Source: JACMLC01 sp963817025
GTDB lineage: Bacteria > Acidobacteriota > Blastocatellia > Pyrinomonadales > Pyrinomonadaceae
DNA: 64,000 nucleotides
Assembly (NCBI GenBank): GCA_963817025.1
Contig: CAWFML010000004.1
Location: 124,001-188,000 of the forward strand
Direction of reading: 5' to 3'
A model generated the notes under the pieces. That model had not been told where the DNA came from. It was given only the letters and a program-made list of their open reading frames with translations, and searched no databases. The position numbers were made by a program, and so were the translations under genes. Every line of letters begins with the position of its first letter. Position 1 is the stretch's first letter. This document shows, in pieces, positions 1-8,840 of this stretch.

Positions 1-1157
1 GTTTGCTGGCGCAAACTTGCGGAGACATGGCCTTGAGTTTCCGTGTCGGGAAACGACCCGCGCCCGAAGAAGACATGCCATGCCAGCTTATTGAGCACGG
101 GCAGGCGCATCGCTCCGCATGCCAGCTCAAGCAAGACAGGCTGCTTGACACGCGCAATCATGCGACGCATCCAGAGCCGCGAGGTAAACCTCGCGCGAAA
201 AGCTTCGCCCGAATATGCGCTGAGCTGTGCCTGATCTTCCGTCGCCAGATAGTTGCCGATGACCTGCGCGGCCAGACTCGACAGCCGCATGCAAGGGTCT
301 AAGCCTCCAGCCGTCAGCGGCGAGACAGCGCCCGCCGCATCGCCTATCAACAGGCCACGCTCATTCGCTATCCGCCTGAGCACGCCGCCGACGGGAATAC
401 GCCCGCCCCTGCGCTCGATCTTGCGCGCATTGCCGAGGTCAAGGATGCTGCCATCAATGCTCCGGCGAAAAATTTCCAGCGCGCGTAAAGGCTCGAAATG
501 CTTTGCGTAACCTCCGACGCCGATGTGCGCCTCTTCGCCGTCATGCACGACCCACGCGAGATAGCCGGGAGCGAGCACCGGGTCTAAGAAACAATGAAAA
601 CGCGGCGGGCCATTGAGCGGCACATCCGTAAAAACTTCTTCGACGCCGACGATCCACTCGCTGTTGCTGTCAAGCTCCAGGTCACGCGCGACGCGCGAGC
701 GTGCGCCGTCGCCTCCGACCAGATAGCGCGTGCGCGCGGCCCAGCGCGTCCCTTGCGTCTCAAATCGGACGAGCGAATCTTTTTCCGCAGACACGCATCC
801 GGCATACCGCGTCGCGGGTGCCCATTCCACCCCGGCATCTATGCATTCATTAAGATACTGCGTGTACAGCCTTCCCATCCGGCCCACGCGAAACTCGTCG
901 TGCTCGCTTTCGAGCATCAACTCGCGGCGCGCAGGCGAATACAGAGTCACATGCCGCACGGGCGGGCCTAAAGTCCCTTCGGGAAACTCGAAATCTTCGA
1001 GCGTGCGCCGGACGAAAATGCCGGTCGTATGCACAGCCTCCGTCAGAGACAGCTTGCGATCTGCGAGCAACACGCGTGCGCCCTGCCTTCCCAGGCTCCG
1101 CGCACAATGAAGTCCGGCCAGCCCTGCTCCTATCACGATAACGTCGTATGTCTTCAT
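1..1157 (-). CDS. FAD-dependent oxidoreductase, geranylgeranyl-reductase-like (3' end beyond left edge)
   Basis: Reading leftward from the ATG at 1157-1155 gives 385 codons with no stop, so the gene runs out of the window. The N-terminus YDVIVIGAGLAGLHCA is a Rossmann dinucleotide-binding motif (GxGxxG). Near residue 150 comes VGGDGARSRVAR, the DG motif of group A flavin hydroxylases and geranylgeranyl reductases, and later GLLIGDAAGAVSPLTAGG, the GD motif that contacts the FAD ribityl chain. This places it with FAD-dependent reductases or hydroxylases acting on lipid or isoprenoid-like substrates; the substrate cannot be told. No clear Shine-Dalgarno precedes the ATG. A hairpin of GGGGTCAGG words separates it from the CreD-like gene upstream. 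The C-terminal residues are missing. Confidence 0.85.
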   Translation of the reverse strand, partial: MKTYDVIVIGAGLAGLHCARSLGRQGARVLLADRKLSLTEAVHTTGIFVRRTLEDFEFPEGTLGPPVRHVTLYSPARRELMLESEHDEFRVGRMGRLYTQYLNECIDAGVEWAPATRYAGCVSAEKDSLVRFETQGTRWAARTRYLVGGDGARSRVARDLELDSNSEWIVGVEEVFTDVPLNGPPRFHCFLDPVLAPGYLAWVVHDGEEAHIGVGGYAKHFEPLRALEIFRRSIDGSILDLGNARKIERRGGRIPVGGVLRRIANERGLLIGDAAGAVSPLTAGGLDPCMRLSSLAAQVIGNYLATEDQAQLSAYSGEAFRARFTSRLWMRRMIARVKQPVLLELACGAMRLPVLNKLAWHVFFGRGSFPDTETQGHVSASLRQQ

Positions 1158-1173
1158 TTTATTAACACTCGAA

Positions 1174-1260
1174 AGTAGGGGCCGGGGGTCAGGGGACGGG
1201 TGACAGGGAAAGCTGTTTTGTCTTTTCCTGACCCCTAACCCCTGCCCCACGGCCCCTGCT
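1174..1260. repeat. Intergenic word-hairpin, GGGGTCAGG type
   Basis: The left arm from 1174 (AGTAGGGGCCGGGGGTCAGG) pairs with a right arm ending at 1260 whose reverse complement begins AGCAGGGGCCGTGGGGCAGG. The arms are stuttered G-rich words with a short T-rich loop. It fills the gap between two leftward genes and may act as a terminator or as a mobile palindrome. Confidence 0.75.
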
Positions 1261-2520
1261 CTACGCAGTTTTCTCTTTCCCTTCGACAGGCTTCATCGCT
1301 GCCGCCGCAAACTTTTCCTTCCACTTGATCTTGCCCGTCACCTGCATCACCACGAACAAAGTGATAATCGAGCCGATGGTGATGGCGAGTCCCGTAAAGC
1401 CTTTGAGAAAAAAGGCGTAGGAGAACAACACCAGATAAATGAATTGGGCCAGAGCCGCCTCGCCGCTCGCAAAACGCATCCCGACCACCAGCCGCAGGTA
1501 ACTGACGACCAGAAAAATAGAAACCGCAGAGCAGATGACGAACGCCATGTGAATCGAGATGTGGTCTACCAGATAGGCCAGCAGGAGATGGAACGAGAAA
1601 AAGGCTGCGGCCAGAAAGAAATAGTTCATCGGGTGCAGTTCTATGCCTCGCAGTGTGGTGATGATGAGCATCAAAAAGAAAAAGAAGAACAGCGAGACGG
1701 GCGCAAAAAGACTGATGCGACCTGCGAGCGGGCCGGGCTGCAACTTCTCAGGCATGACCATCCCGATTTGATAACCCGAAATCAGATTCTTTGAAGCCCA
1801 GATCAGATTCCAGCCCCCGTCCGTCTCCTGTTTTTCAGATGGCGAGAGCGTGTTCTCGGCAAAATCTATGTCCTTGAAATTGGTCTTCATACGCAAGGTG
1901 AAATCGCGCACCTGCGTCACGTTCTGCCCGAAATTGTATTGCCAGCGATCAAGCCCCTGCGAGCGATAGCCGACCTTGAGCGTCGCGGTCTTGCCCGGCG
2001 CGAGCTTCGCTTTGCCGCTGACAGTATTCTGCTCGCTCAAGAGTGTCACAGAAGTATCGTCAACCATAAAAACCAGATCGTCATAGATGGCCTGCCCCGT
2101 CGGATAGCCGAGCGCAAACTTGACCTCCTGCTCCTTGTCGCTCGTGTTGCGAAAAGCGTAGACGCCGCTGAACGCAACCTTGTATGTGCTGTACCAGAGC
2201 AGCCCCTTCTGCCTGTGCTCCAAATCGAGCGCGACATCTATGCGGCTGCTTTCGAGGGGCAACGGCTCCGTCTTCTCTTCCGGCACAGAGCGGACGACCA
2301 TCCTGCCGTTCTCCATAATCTCGACATTCTTTGGCACGACTTGAATGTAAGAAGCAGCCGGCGGCGATTGATTATGCGGCGCGCCCCACAAAGAGACGAC
2401 GCGCCCCTCTGAAACAGAATCGGAGTTATAGGTGCGCGAAAAAATCGTTGCGCCGAGAATGGCCCACGCCACAGAGGCGCAGAGGAAAATGAACGCGATA
2501 GCGATAATGCGCTTGACCAT
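1261..2520 (-). CDS. CreD-like inner-membrane protein
   Basis: 419 residues. An N-terminal membrane segment (about 4-24) is followed by a roughly 250-residue beta-rich extracytoplasmic region and then a cluster of hydrophobic helices from about 275 to 395. The core around HPMNYFFLAAAFFSFHLL and SYLRLVVG resembles the C-terminal membrane part of CreD, the inner-membrane protein of the Cre/carbon-source and beta-lactam stress regulon. The start is supported by AGGAG 8 nt before the ATG. It lies downstream of a small winged-helix regulator and a membrane protein, a grouping I recall with CreD-like genes in other bacteria. The molecular role of CreD is unclear; the family call is good, the function is not assigned. 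Confidence 0.75.
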   Translation of the reverse strand: MVKRIIAIAFIFLCASVAWAILGATIFSRTYNSDSVSEGRVVSLWGAPHNQSPPAASYIQVVPKNVEIMENGRMVVRSVPEEKTEPLPLESSRIDVALDLEHRQKGLLWYSTYKVAFSGVYAFRNTSDKEQEVKFALGYPTGQAIYDDLVFMVDDTSVTLLSEQNTVSGKAKLAPGKTATLKVGYRSQGLDRWQYNFGQNVTQVRDFTLRMKTNFKDIDFAENTLSPSEKQETDGGWNLIWASKNLISGYQIGMVMPEKLQPGPLAGRISLFAPVSLFFFFFLMLIITTLRGIELHPMNYFFLAAAFFSFHLLLAYLVDHISIHMAFVICSAVSIFLVVSYLRLVVGMRFASGEAALAQFIYLVLFSYAFFLKGFTGLAITIGSIITLFVVMQVTGKIKWKEKFAAAAMKPVEGKEKTA

Positions 2521-2771
2521 AATTTTGCTCCTTAGAAGTCTTTCAAATATTCTCTCGAATCTCTACAACTCACGCTCTCAGGCCGGTTTGGTTCCTCATC
2601 CCTTGCACACACGCGCGGAGACCATGATTCTCAACTTCCGACCCGCCTCGCAACAATGTGGCTCGCCACAGTCAACGCGCGTGTGAAGGCACAACCCGCA
2701 TAAACCTCAAATCTGGCAAAGAGCTTTGCATTGCAAAGCGAGCGGGCAAAAAAAAGCGCGTGACCGCTCAT

Positions 2772-3176
2772 TTAGCGGTCACGCATGGCGCGGATCAGGG
2801 CTTCCATGTGATCCAGATATTGTTCGAGAGCGCGGCGGCCCACGGGCGCAATCTTGTATTCGGTTTTCGGCACTCGCCCTTCAAAAGATTTGGTGCAGAT
2901 GATATAGCCCGCTTCTTCCAGCTTGCGCGCATGCACAGACAGGTTGCCGTCAGTAGTCCGCATCAGATTCTTCAGGTCGTTAAAGGTCAGTGACTCGTTG
3001 GCCGCAAGCGCGCTGACGATGCCGAGCCGCATGCGCTCGTGTATCAGGCGATCCAATTCCGGCGTCTCCGCCAGGGCGGCGGCGTCATCCCCGTTTTCGC
3101 TCTGCACGCTGCGAAGAGCACGCGCGCCGGCACGGCTCTTCTTGGCGTCTTTGAGTAAAGCGCTGTGCTTAGCCAC
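2772..3176 (-). CDS. Small winged-helix transcriptional regulator
   Basis: 134 residues from a GTG at 3176 preceded by GAGGAAACAC. The GTG overlaps the stop of the upstream membrane-protein gene by 8 nt, showing translational coupling. A longer reading needs a TTG start and has no better ribosome site. Residues about 40-130 form a winged-helix fold: LTFNDLKNLMRTTDGNLSVHARKLEEAGYI is split by the helix-turn-helix, followed by the wing segment EGRVPKTEYKIAPVGRRAL. It resembles MarR/ArsR-like one-domain regulators (HTH_34 type). It probably controls the operon it sits in with the membrane protein and the CreD-like protein. No ligand site or cysteine cluster is visible. Confidence 0.8.
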   Translation of the reverse strand: MAKHSALLKDAKKSRAGARALRSVQSENGDDAAALAETPELDRLIHERMRLGIVSALAANESLTFNDLKNLMRTTDGNLSVHARKLEEAGYIICTKSFEGRVPKTEYKIAPVGRRALEQYLDHMEALIRAMRDR

Positions 3177-3798
3177 CGTGTTTCCTCGCAATGATGAGGC
3201 CGAAAACGATATGCAGGACGCCGAAGCCGAGCGCCATAAAGAGATTGACCCACGGGGCTGGAAAAAAGAGCGCGAGCGCGCCGAGCGTCATAAAGCAGAT
3301 GCCCATAATCGGCACGATGCCGACCGAGAACATGCCCCCCGTGACAACGCCCGTGCCGTAAAGCAAGAGCCACATGCCGGGAATGACGCTCGTCCCGGTG
3401 GTGCGATAAAGCACTATGGTCAAGAGCGCGCCGACGAATACCGGCGGGGCGAGGCCGAGCGCAAACTTACGGCCCGGCCCCGACAGCAGGGGCAATTCTG
3501 CTGCGCGAGCCTTGCGGTCCATCGCCCATCCGCCGATCATAAAAGCCAGCAGCCCCTCAACCATCCATGTCAACAGCCACGCCTTGACAGTTATCTGTTG
3601 TGCGGCAACATACGCCGCGCACAGAGCGGAGACGCCCATCACGACACCGCCCCAACCGGGAACGGCTGTAAAAGACGAAGCGCGCTCCATCGTCTCGCGT
3701 ATGAAGCGCAAATTATCCATCGCACGCGTGTGCAGCGCGGGCGGCTCTTTGACTAGTCTCGGTCTGATTGGATGAATAGAGGCCATGCGGCAAATCAT
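3169..3798 (-). CDS. Multi-pass membrane protein paired with winged-helix regulator
   Basis: About 209 residues with five to six hydrophobic helices (VVMGVSALCAAYVAA, LLTWMVEGLLAFMIGGW, FALGLAPPVFVGALLTIVL, WLLLYGTGVVTGGMFSVG, ICFMTLGALALFF, LFMALGFGVLHIVFGLII). I do not recognise an enzymatic domain. The start is uncertain: ATG at 3798, at 3783 or at 3720 (MDNLRFIRETMERAS), none with a convincing ribosome site; the conserved-looking sequence begins at the last of these. Its stop overlaps the GTG of the regulator gene by 8 nt, so the two are co-translated. It could sense membrane state or small molecules for the regulator, which is inference from the pairing only. Confidence 0.7.
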   Translation of the reverse strand: MICRMASIHPIRPRLVKEPPALHTRAMDNLRFIRETMERASSFTAVPGWGGVVMGVSALCAAYVAAQQITVKAWLLTWMVEGLLAFMIGGWAMDRKARAAELPLLSGPGRKFALGLAPPVFVGALLTIVLYRTTGTSVIPGMWLLLYGTGVVTGGMFSVGIVPIMGICFMTLGALALFFPAPWVNLFMALGFGVLHIVFGLIIARKHGG

Positions 3799-3851
3799 AC
3801 TAGAGTTCTTGAATCTGTCAAGTACTTTGCGCTACAAAGACATTTAAGAAA

Positions 3852-4038
3852 AAGTTTCCCGCGAAGGCGCAAAGACTTATAGCAATTTGCGATAAAGTGT
3901 GACCTGATGCGCCCTGCCTGAGGGTCGGGCTACTGCCCCTGTCCTGTCGCTCACGGGGCAGTAGCCCGAACCCTCAGGCAGGGCGCATGCATTTGCAATC
4001 CGTTATAATGTTCTTCTTTGCGCCTTCGCGGGAAACTT
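3852..4038. repeat. Nested intergenic hairpin (GCGCAAAG arms around a second palindrome)
   Basis: The outer arms 3852-3875 and 4015-4038 are perfect 24-nt reverse complements (left arm begins AAGTTTCCCGCGAAGGCGCA). Inside lie a second pair at about 3907-3939 and 3955-3988, starting ATGCGCCCTGCCTGAGGGT, that matches with one extra base. It lies between the divergence-free ends of two leftward genes. Confidence 0.85.
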
Positions 4039-4049
4039 TCGTTCTTGTC

Positions 4050-7000
4050 TTAGGAGTCAGCCTTGCCAGCATATTTCGCTGTGCTCGCGTCGGAGATTGC
4101 CGAAACATCTTCGGTCAGCGATTGGTCAACCAGCAGTCTCTGTTCCAGCTCATGAATCGTGTACGAGCCGGTCGCGGGGCTGGCAGAGGCCGCGCGCCCG
4201 ACGAAGTATGGATGCTCGCAGCGCGGCAGCAGATTCGCCAGACGCGGCTGGACGAAATGCCAGCCGCCCATGTTCTTCGCTTCCTCCTGCGTCCACACAA
4301 GCTGCGTCGCATTCGGGTAGCCCGCAAAAATTTCCCGCAGAGCTTTTTCAGGAAACGGATAAAACTGTTCGAGCCGCACGATAGCCACCTGCTCGTCGCC
4401 GGATTTTTTCCGCGCCGCGCTCAAGTCGTAAAAGACCTTGCCGCTGCACAGCACGATGCGCTTCACCTTCTCTTTGTCAGAGACTTCCCTGTCGTCAATC
4501 ACTGGCAGGAAGCCTCCGCTGGTCAATTCTCCGACGGTCGAAGTCGCAGCCGGAAGACGCAGGAGACTCTTCGGCGTCATGACGACGAGCGGGCGCATCA
4601 TCTCCTGTTTGACCTGACGACGCAGCAGATGAAAATACTGCGCGGGAGTGGTCGGATAACAGACCTGCAAATTATTCTCCGCACAGAGTTGCAGGTAACG
4701 CTCAAGCCGCGCGCTCGAATGCTCCGGCCCCTGTCCCTCGTAGCCATGCGGCAAGAGCATAGTGAGACGCGATCTCTGTTTCCACTTGTCTTCGGAGGCG
4801 GCGATGTACTGGTCTATGATAACCTGCGCGCCGTTGCCGAAATCTCCGAACTGCGCTTCCCACAAGACGAGCGCGTCGCGCGCCTCGACCGAATAGCCGT
4901 ACTCAAAGCCAAGCACGCCCTGTTCCGAGAGCGAGCTATCAAAGACCTCGAAGACAGCATACTTGTTATCCTCAACTCGCAACTCGGAGAGCGGAGTCCA
5001 GGGGCTGCCCGTCTGCGTGTCGTACATCACAGCATGACGCTGGCTGAACGTGCCGCGTCCTGAATCCTGACCGCTTAGGCGCACGCGCTTGCCCTCCAAG
5101 ACCAGCGAGCCAAACGCTGCGGCCTCCGCAAAGGCCCAATCCATAGGCACATCGCCTTCGCTCATCTTGGCGCGGCGCGCAAGCTGGCCCACCATCTTCG
5201 GGTGTATGTGAAAGCCTTCCGGCACGACCGCGATATGATGCCCGATCTTGCCTATCAGTTCCGCATCAATGCCCGTCTCCAGGACGAGCGAGCCATCTTC
5301 TTCAACGATTGGCGGCGGCAACTCTTTCTTCGGGGCTTTCTCGCTGACGACTTTTCTGGCGCGCTGCCATGCGTCCTCAAAACGCCGGACGCGCTCGTCA
5401 ATCATCTGCGTGACTTCCTCTTCAGTCATCACGCCCTCGCGCACAAGCTTCTCAGCATAGATGGCGCGCACGCCCGGATGAGCTTTGACGCGCGCGTACA
5501 TCAAGGGCTGCGTATAGCTCGGCTCGTCGCCTTCGTTGTGGCCCAGACGACGAAAGCCCACGACATCCAAGACGATGTCCTTGTTAAAGTCCTGCCGGTA
5601 ATCGAGCGCGATGCGAAGCACGCGATACGCTGCGTCCGGGTCGTCGCCGTTGATGTGAAAAATTGGAAGCTGCGTCATCTTCGCCACGTCTGTCGAATAG
5701 ATGGTCGAGCGTCCTTTTTCCGGCGAAGTGGTAAAGCCGATTTGATTGTTGATGATGATATGAATCGTGCCGCCCGTGCGATAGCCCTTGAGGTCTGCCA
5801 GGTTCAAGGTCTCCATCACGATGCCCTGCCCTGCAAACGCTGCATCGCCATGCAGGAGCACGGGCAGAAACTGGTCGATCACTTCCTCGCGCGGCTTATC
5901 CACGGCGTCCTGCTTGGCGCGGACAATGCCTTCAACGACAGGGTCTACAAATTCCAGATGGCTCGGATTGGGCGAGAGCACGATCTTGACCTTGCGCCCG
6001 CTCGCAGTCTCGCGCTCGCCGACCGCGCCCTGATGATATTTCACATCGCCTTCATCTGCGGGAAAATTCGGATGCACAGAGCCTTCAAACGAGGTGAAGA
6101 TGCGTTCGCAGAAGTGTCCGACGACATTGGCGAGCACGTTAAGCCGCCCGCGATGCGCCATGCCGAGCGTGATGTCTTCGACGCCGTAATCCGCAGCGCG
6201 TTCGACCAGTTGGTCAAGCAAAGGGATAATGGTCTCGCAGCCTTCGAGCGAGAATCTCTTCTGGCCCAAATATTTGGTGTGCAGAAATCTCTCGAACTGT
6301 TCGGCTGAGATGAGCTTCCACAGAATCTGCTTTTTAATCTCTGCGGGAATCGCTGCGGGGCTGACAAACTCCTGACGGATGCGCTCGCGTATCCAGACCT
6401 TCTGTTCCTTGCTCTGGATGTGGCGATACTCTATCCCGACCTTGCCGCAGTAGGCGCGTTGCAGGATGTTGAGGATTTCCCGCAGGGTCGCGCTCTCGAC
6501 TCCGCCGAGTCCGCCGGTGATGAACACGCGGTCTAAATCCCAGATGGTCAAACCGTAAGATTCTATGTCCAGCTCCGGGTGATGATGGAGCGGCATCGCG
6601 TGCAAAGGGTCTATGTCTGCGATGAGGTGGCCGCGCACGCGGTAAGCATTGATGAGTTCGAGGACGCGCGCCTGTTTGACGATCTGCTCGCGCACATGGT
6701 CGCCGCCCAAAAGAGCAGGGTTGCGGTCTATGGCCCAGCGCACGGGCGGATAAGCAATCTCAAGGTCTGCGAAAATGTCGTCGTAAAAATTTTCTTTGCC
6801 GAGCAGTAGCTCATGAACGCGCGCGAGAAACGCGCCGGACTCCGCGCCCTGTATGATGCGATGATCGTAAGTCGAGCTGATGTTGATGGTCTTGCTGATG
6901 CCGAGTTGCGAGAGGGCTTCGGGCGACATCGCCTGATACTCAGCCGGATATTCAATCGCGCCCGTGGCGATGATAACGCTCTGGCCCGACATCAATCGCG

Positions 7001-7868
7001 GCGTGGAAGAGACCGTGCCGATGGTTCCGGGGTTGGTCAGAGAGATGGTCGTGCCCTGAAAGTCCGGCAGTTGCAGTTTGCCTTCGCGCGCACGCTTAAC
7101 CACATCATCATAGGCCGCAAGAAAGTCTGCGAACTTCATGTGGTTCGCGCCCTTGATGTTTGGCACGAGCAGGCTGCGCGTCCCGTCCTTTTTCTCCATG
7201 TCAATGGCGACGCCCAGATTGACGCTCTCACGCTTGATGCGCGCGGGCTTGCCATCCACGAGCGCAAAGCCGTCGTTAAGCTGCGGAAACTTTTCGAGCG
7301 TGCGAATGATGGCCCACGCGATGAGATGCGTGTAAGAAGCCTTGCCCCTGTTTCTCTCTTTGAGATACTTGTTGATAATCAGGCGATTTTCGTCCAGGAG
7401 CTTGACGGGAATCTGGCGGTTGGAGGTCGCCGTCGGGACAGTCAAGCTCGTCTCCATGTTCTCGACTATCTTGAGCGCCGCGCCGCGAATCGGTTGCGCT
7501 TCTTCAACCGGAGCGGCAGCAGCAGCAACCGGCGCAGGAGGTGTCGCCGCCGCCGCAGGAGCCTGTGCTGGCTGCTGTTGCGGCGCAGGCTTTGTCGCAG
7601 CAGTGGCGGTCTGCGTCGTCGCTTGAGCCGCAGCCGTCGCACCGTCGCCGTTCGTGGAAGCCGAAGCGGCGTGCCCGTTCTCCGACGCTTCCGTTTGAGG
7701 CGACGAAGCCCCTCCGAGCAGTTCCATAAAATACGCGCGCCACGATTCGTCAACGAGCGCGGGGTTGCTGCGAAAACGCTGTAACAAGCCTTCGACATAA
7801 GTGGCGTTCGCGCCGAAATTTTCTGCGATAATGGCCGACAGGTCGGTCTGATTCTGCTGTTCGCTCAA
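4050..7868 (-). CDS. kgd: Multifunctional 2-oxoglutarate dehydrogenase, fused E2-E1 (Kgd/OdhA type)
   Basis: 1272 residues. Residues 10-50 are the E1 N-terminal helix region, 54-125 an Ala/Pro-rich linker, about 126-360 an acyltransferase (E2) catalytic domain with its DHRIIQG motif at 335-341, and about 385-1260 a thiamine-diphosphate E1 with HGDAAFAGQG (673-682) and NNQIGFTT (707-714). There is no lipoyl domain, as in actinobacterial KGD/OdhA, so it must use lipoyl groups of a partner. It catalyses oxidative decarboxylation of 2-oxoglutarate in the TCA cycle. The start codon is TTG at 7868, supported by GAGGTGAT about 8 nt upstream and by conserved N-terminal sequence. It is single-gene, with no sucB or lpd adjacent. 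Confidence 0.93.
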   Translation of the reverse strand: MSEQQNQTDLSAIIAENFGANATYVEGLLQRFRSNPALVDESWRAYFMELLGGASSPQTEASENGHAASASTNGDGATAAAQATTQTATAATKPAPQQQPAQAPAAAATPPAPVAAAAAPVEEAQPIRGAALKIVENMETSLTVPTATSNRQIPVKLLDENRLIINKYLKERNRGKASYTHLIAWAIIRTLEKFPQLNDGFALVDGKPARIKRESVNLGVAIDMEKKDGTRSLLVPNIKGANHMKFADFLAAYDDVVKRAREGKLQLPDFQGTTISLTNPGTIGTVSSTPRLMSGQSVIIATGAIEYPAEYQAMSPEALSQLGISKTINISSTYDHRIIQGAESGAFLARVHELLLGKENFYDDIFADLEIAYPPVRWAIDRNPALLGGDHVREQIVKQARVLELINAYRVRGHLIADIDPLHAMPLHHHPELDIESYGLTIWDLDRVFITGGLGGVESATLREILNILQRAYCGKVGIEYRHIQSKEQKVWIRERIRQEFVSPAAIPAEIKKQILWKLISAEQFERFLHTKYLGQKRFSLEGCETIIPLLDQLVERAADYGVEDITLGMAHRGRLNVLANVVGHFCERIFTSFEGSVHPNFPADEGDVKYHQGAVGERETASGRKVKIVLSPNPSHLEFVDPVVEGIVRAKQDAVDKPREEVIDQFLPVLLHGDAAFAGQGIVMETLNLADLKGYRTGGTIHIIINNQIGFTTSPEKGRSTIYSTDVAKMTQLPIFHINGDDPDAAYRVLRIALDYRQDFNKDIVLDVVGFRRLGHNEGDEPSYTQPLMYARVKAHPGVRAIYAEKLVREGVMTEEEVTQMIDERVRRFEDAWQRARKVVSEKAPKKELPPPIVEEDGSLVLETGIDAELIGKIGHHIAVVPEGFHIHPKMVGQLARRAKMSEGDVPMDWAFAEAAAFGSLVLEGKRVRLSGQDSGRGTFSQRHAVMYDTQTGSPWTPLSELRVEDNKYAVFEVFDSSLSEQGVLGFEYGYSVEARDALVLWEAQFGDFGNGAQVIIDQYIAASEDKWKQRSRLTMLLPHGYEGQGPEHSSARLERYLQLCAENNLQVCYPTTPAQYFHLLRRQVKQEMMRPLVVMTPKSLLRLPAATSTVGELTSGGFLPVIDDREVSDKEKVKRIVLCSGKVFYDLSAARKKSGDEQVAIVRLEQFYPFPEKALREIFAGYPNATQLVWTQEEAKNMGGWHFVQPRLANLLPRCEHPYFVGRAASASPATGSYTIHELEQRLLVDQSLTEDVSAISDASTAKYAGKADS

Positions 7869-7945
7869 TGGTTTATCACCTCTTACGGAAAAGCCGCTGT
7901 AGTTTTATGCTGAGATACAACATGCTCTGTATTTGATTCGATAGT

Positions 7946-7974
7946 GGTATAGATTATCACCTTCCGATGTTCAA
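7946..7974 (-). promoter_or_regulatory. Candidate sigma-70 promoter for the 2-oxoglutarate dehydrogenase gene
   Basis: On the minus strand TTGAAC (7974-7969) and TATACC (7951-7946) are separated by 17 nt and lie about 80 nt before the TTG start. The -10 match is only moderate. Confidence 0.3.
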
Positions 7975-8020
7975 TGCATCTAAGAAGCGGTTTTAAGAAT
8001 CTCTCAGAAATTAAAATCAG

Positions 8021-8689
8021 ATGAGCAGAAAATGTGCGCAATGCGGGCTGGTTAATTTTGCGGGCGATGAGACTTGCAAGCGTTGCGGGGCGCAGCTTGA
8101 AGCCGCGACGGCGGTGGAGACTGCTCCGGTTAAGAGCGGAAGGCGGCGACTTATCCTGCGCCTGCTGCTGACGCCTGCGCTGGTTCTCTTCATTTTGCTG
8201 GTCGCATATCTCTCGCTGCTGGCGACCTCGGAGACAATAAATTTACAACAGCGTCAGGCTGTCAACCGTGCGATTGATGTCATCGAAGGGAAAGGATTCG
8301 GACAGGAAGCTTTTATGTTACGCCATGTGGCGAGCTTTCGCGCGACGGATAACTGGTGGAATCGCTGGGTGGGCCACGACGAGGCTTACGCCGCGACCAA
8401 TTTTCCCTTTCAGGTCGTCACGCTCTACCCGGACTTTTTCAACATTCCCGTTGACGATGTAGAGCGCGCGGCAATCCTGCTGCACGAAACCTATCATCTT
8501 TACGGTCGCGGCGAAGAGACGGCCTTCAAAGGCTTCTGGCGAAACAAACAGAAACTCGGCTGGACGCGCGCGATTTATGGCGAAAGCCGCGTCTGGAAGA
8601 ATGTGCGCGAATCTACCACTAACTTTGCCCCGCAATTTTTCCAGTGCGGGGAGGACAAACGCTCTGATTGCTTTGAACAGATGCCGTGA
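8021..8689 (+). CDS. Zinc-ribbon membrane protein with HExxH metallopeptidase-like domain
   Basis: 222 residues. The N-terminus has two CxxC knuckles (CAQC at 5-8 and CKRC at 19-22), a zinc ribbon. One membrane helix follows at about 47-70 (LILRLLLTPALVLFILLVAY). The outer domain contains LLHETYHLYG, in which H155-E156-x-x-H159 is the HExxH signature of zinc metallopeptidases, followed by Glu residues in GRGEET that could supply the third ligand. No known family name comes to mind. The arrangement, cytoplasmic zinc ribbon then a membrane helix then a catalytic domain outside, would be unusual if the HExxH is active. It is divergent from the 2-oxoglutarate dehydrogenase gene. Confidence 0.7.
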   Translation: MSRKCAQCGLVNFAGDETCKRCGAQLEAATAVETAPVKSGRRRLILRLLLTPALVLFILLVAYLSLLATSETINLQQRQAVNRAIDVIEGKGFGQEAFMLRHVASFRATDNWWNRWVGHDEAYAATNFPFQVVTLYPDFFNIPVDDVERAAILLHETYHLYGRGEETAFKGFWRNKQKLGWTRAIYGESRVWKNVRESTTNFAPQFFQCGEDKRSDCFEQMP

Positions 8690-8701
8690 GAAGCACAGAG
8701 T

Positions 8702-8805
8702 TTTCCCGCAAAGGCGCAAAGGCGCAAAGGAAGACCGCAAAGGTATTGAGCTAATATTAATCTTGAAAACTTTCTTGGCGTCTTCCTTTGCGCCTTTGCG
8801 GGAAA
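8702..8805. repeat. Intergenic word-hairpin, GCGCAAAG type
   Basis: The left arm at 8702-8741 starts TTTCCCGCAAAGGCGCAAAG and repeats the word; the right arm at 8769-8805 is its reverse complement, ending GCGCCTTTGCGGGAAA. It sits between two same-strand genes. Confidence 0.85.
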
Positions 8806-8840
8806 TTATCTTCGCTTTATCAACCATAAAGGATAAGTCC

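Noticed and set aside
3987..6308. Long plus-strand open frames opposite the 2-oxoglutarate dehydrogenase gene
   Set aside because: They are shadow frames of a high-GC gene; composition is Arg-rich with no recognisable domain or ribosome site.
8577..8840. N-terminal extension of the alpha/beta hydrolase
   Set aside because: It overlaps the preceding gene and a hairpin; the ATG at 8841 opens a signal peptide.
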